This document shows positions 5,190-5,732 of a stretch of DNA of 5,732 nucleotides, piece by piece. Every line of letters begins with the position of its first letter. Position 1 is the stretch's first letter. The position numbers were made by a program, and so were the translations under genes. Under the pieces are notes generated by a model. It made no database searches, was not told where the DNA came from, and saw only the letters and a list, made by a program, of their open reading frames with translations. The stretch is from Candidatus Woesearchaeota archaeon. Its GTDB lineage: Archaea; Nanobdellota; Nanobdellia; Woesearchaeales; GW2011-AR4. Where the stretch lies: contig DAOVKD010000051.1 of NCBI GenBank assembly GCA_030631975.1, forward strand, positions 1 to 5,732. The letters run 5' to 3'.

Positions 5190-5330
5190 ATGGAAGAGTT
5201 TTTTGACGAAGACAATATTGAAATAGAAAACATGAGAGAAGAAAGGAAAAAGATGAACAGCAAGGATTTTGCTAAACTCATCAATAAAAGGGATCTTTCT
5301 GACTTCGAGCTGGATGAATTGTTCATGTAG
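5190..5330 (+). CDS. Small acidic hypothetical protein, 46 residues
   Basis: A short frame starts at ATG 5190 and stops at TAG 5328-5330. It has a good TATA promoter at 5111-5125 and a GAGGT ribosome binding site 5 nt upstream, so it is very likely a real gene despite its size. The 46-residue product (MEEFFDEDNI... to ...LDELFM) has 15 acidic and 8 basic residues, no membrane segment, no cysteine and no signal peptide. It is probably helical, with a charged middle (MREERKKMNSKD, residues 15-26) and an amphipathic C-terminus, so a soluble cytoplasmic binding or regulatory protein is plausible. I recognise no family. An antisense frame over the same bases has neither promoter nor ribosome binding site and starts with a serine-rich low-complexity run. 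The dph2 remnant follows 44 nt later from its own promoter. Confidence 0.75.
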   Translation: MEEFFDEDNIEIENMREERKKMNSKDFAKLINKRDLSDFELDELFM

Positions 5331-5348
5331 TTACTGCAATAACTTTTT
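5329..5348 (+). terminator. Possible weak terminator after the 46-codon gene
   Basis: AGTTA (5329-5333) pairs with TAACT (5340-5344) around a 6-nt loop, with a run of T from 5344 to 5348. The stem is only 5 bp, and the T run is also part of the next TATA box, so termination is uncertain. Confidence 0.25.
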
Positions 5349-5353
5349 AAAAT
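5343..5353 (+). promoter_or_regulatory. TATA box for the dph2 remnant, probably leaderless
   Basis: CTTTTTAAAAT is centred about 27 bp upstream of ATG 5375, the spacing expected when transcription begins at or next to the start codon. There is no Shine-Dalgarno sequence, which fits a leaderless mRNA. Confidence 0.55.
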
Positions 5354-5374
5354 AACCTGTTGTTCTTTATAATT

Positions 5375-5635
5375 ATGGAAAACTATGATTTAGAGCTAAA
5401 CAAAGCTGTAGAAGAAATTAAGAAAAATAAAGCTAGACTGGTGTGCATACAGCTGCCTGATGGCCTAAAGCCAAAAGCTGGGGAAATTCAACAACATATT
5501 GAAAAAAATACTAATGCCATTGTTATAATATGGCTTGGGAGCTGCTATGGCGCTTGCGACATTCCTAAAGTTGAAAATCTTGGAGTTGACTTATTAATAC
5601 AATGGGGTCATAGCGAGTTTGTAAGGGGATGGTAA
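5375..5635 (+). pseudogene. dph2: Truncated diphthamide synthase subunit Dph2, first domain only
   Basis: The 86-residue product begins MENYDLELNKAVEEIKK and contains LVCIQLPDGLKPKA (22-35), WLGSCYGACDIP (53-64) and DLLIQWGHSEF (72-82), which match the first domain of archaeal Dph2. That enzyme makes the 3-amino-3-carboxypropyl radical that starts diphthamide formation on elongation factor 2. Archaeal Dph2 is normally about 320-340 residues, and three cysteines, one per domain, hold its [4Fe-4S] cluster. Only the first (Cys61 here) is present. The frame ends at TAA 5633-5635 right after the GHS motif, and no frame in the next 60 bases continues the protein. The next gene starts 64 nt later, so the rest is deleted rather than frameshifted. 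ATG 5375 is preferred over TTG 5360 from TATA spacing and family alignment. It may still be expressed but cannot be a working enzyme. A full copy elsewhere or an assembly error is possible. Confidence 0.8.
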
Positions 5636-5661
5636 TTGGCACTGGGTAGCTATAAAAAAAC

Positions 5662-5674
5662 AATAAATATTAAA
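5662..5674 (+). promoter_or_regulatory. Possible TATA element for the right-edge gene
   Basis: AATAAATATTAAA lies about 25-37 bp upstream of ATG 5699 in a very A/T-rich gap with no Shine-Dalgarno site, consistent with a leaderless start. The whole gap is A/T-rich, so the match has little weight. Confidence 0.35.
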
Positions 5675-5698
5675 ACACAAGATAAATTAAAAATTATA

Positions 5699-5732
5699 AT
5701 GAAAAACAAAAAAATAATTCTTGGAAGCGACC
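5699..5732 (+). CDS. rpiB: Probable ribose-5-phosphate isomerase B, first 11 codons
   Basis: ATG at 5699 opens a frame reading MKNKKIILGSD, cut by the window edge one base into the next codon. RpiB/LacA proteins begin with a basic residue or two, a hydrophobic strand and the signature GSDHAGF, in which the Asp and His belong to the active site. The visible residues match up to GSD, and the next base is C, as a His codon requires. RpiB interconverts ribose 5-phosphate and ribulose 5-phosphate in the cytoplasm. There is no Shine-Dalgarno sequence. Only 11 residues are visible, so another Rossmann-like protein starting with a similar strand remains possible. Confidence 0.5.
   Translation, partial: MKNKKIILGSD

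Noticed and set aside
5135..5326. 63-codon minus-strand open frame
   Set aside because: It lies antisense to the 46-codon gene, which has the promoter and Shine-Dalgarno site; the antisense product is a serine-rich low-complexity reading.

Overview
The window looks like AT-rich chromosomal DNA (about one third G+C by eye) from an archaeon, probably a DPANN-type lineage such as Woesearchaeota or Pacearchaeota. The domain assignment rests on pilin-like proteins with archaeal class III (QxSxE) signal peptides, TATA boxes about 25 bp upstream of start sites with purine-rich BRE-like flanks, a GAGGTGAT ribosome binding site, and a fragment of the diphthamide enzyme Dph2. The lineage is inferred from protein style only.

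Positions 1-4678 hold one minus-strand cluster of seven genes. In transcription order these are: a RecA/KaiC-fold-like protein with no P-loop (4678-4097); a three-helix membrane protein (4052-3699); two small pilin-like proteins with QxSxE signal peptides (3686-3264 and 3204-2809); two large paralogous pilin-like proteins with a glutamine-amidotransferase-like exported domain (2805-1657 and 1669-500); and a third type of pilin-like protein that runs off the left edge (509 to <1). Gaps are short and the last genes overlap by 13 and 10 nt, so at least the distal part looks translationally coupled. The most likely role is a type IV pilus-like or pseudopilus-like surface structure with a membrane and nucleotide-fold protein pair at its head. 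No assembly ATPase, platform protein or prepilin peptidase is visible, so the type of machine is not fixed.

Positions 4679-5189 separate this cluster from plus-strand genes. Outward-facing promoters lie at each end. Between them is a more GC-rich, non-coding block with a 55-bp tandem repeat (about 2.85 copies), several hairpins and inverted flanking segments. It looks like a decayed small mobile element or a structured repeat locus.

Positions 5190-5732 on the plus strand carry a 46-codon acidic protein gene with a clear promoter and ribosome binding site, then a dph2 remnant cut off after its first domain (86 of a usual 320-340 residues), then the first 11 codons of a probable ribose-5-phosphate isomerase B gene at the right edge.
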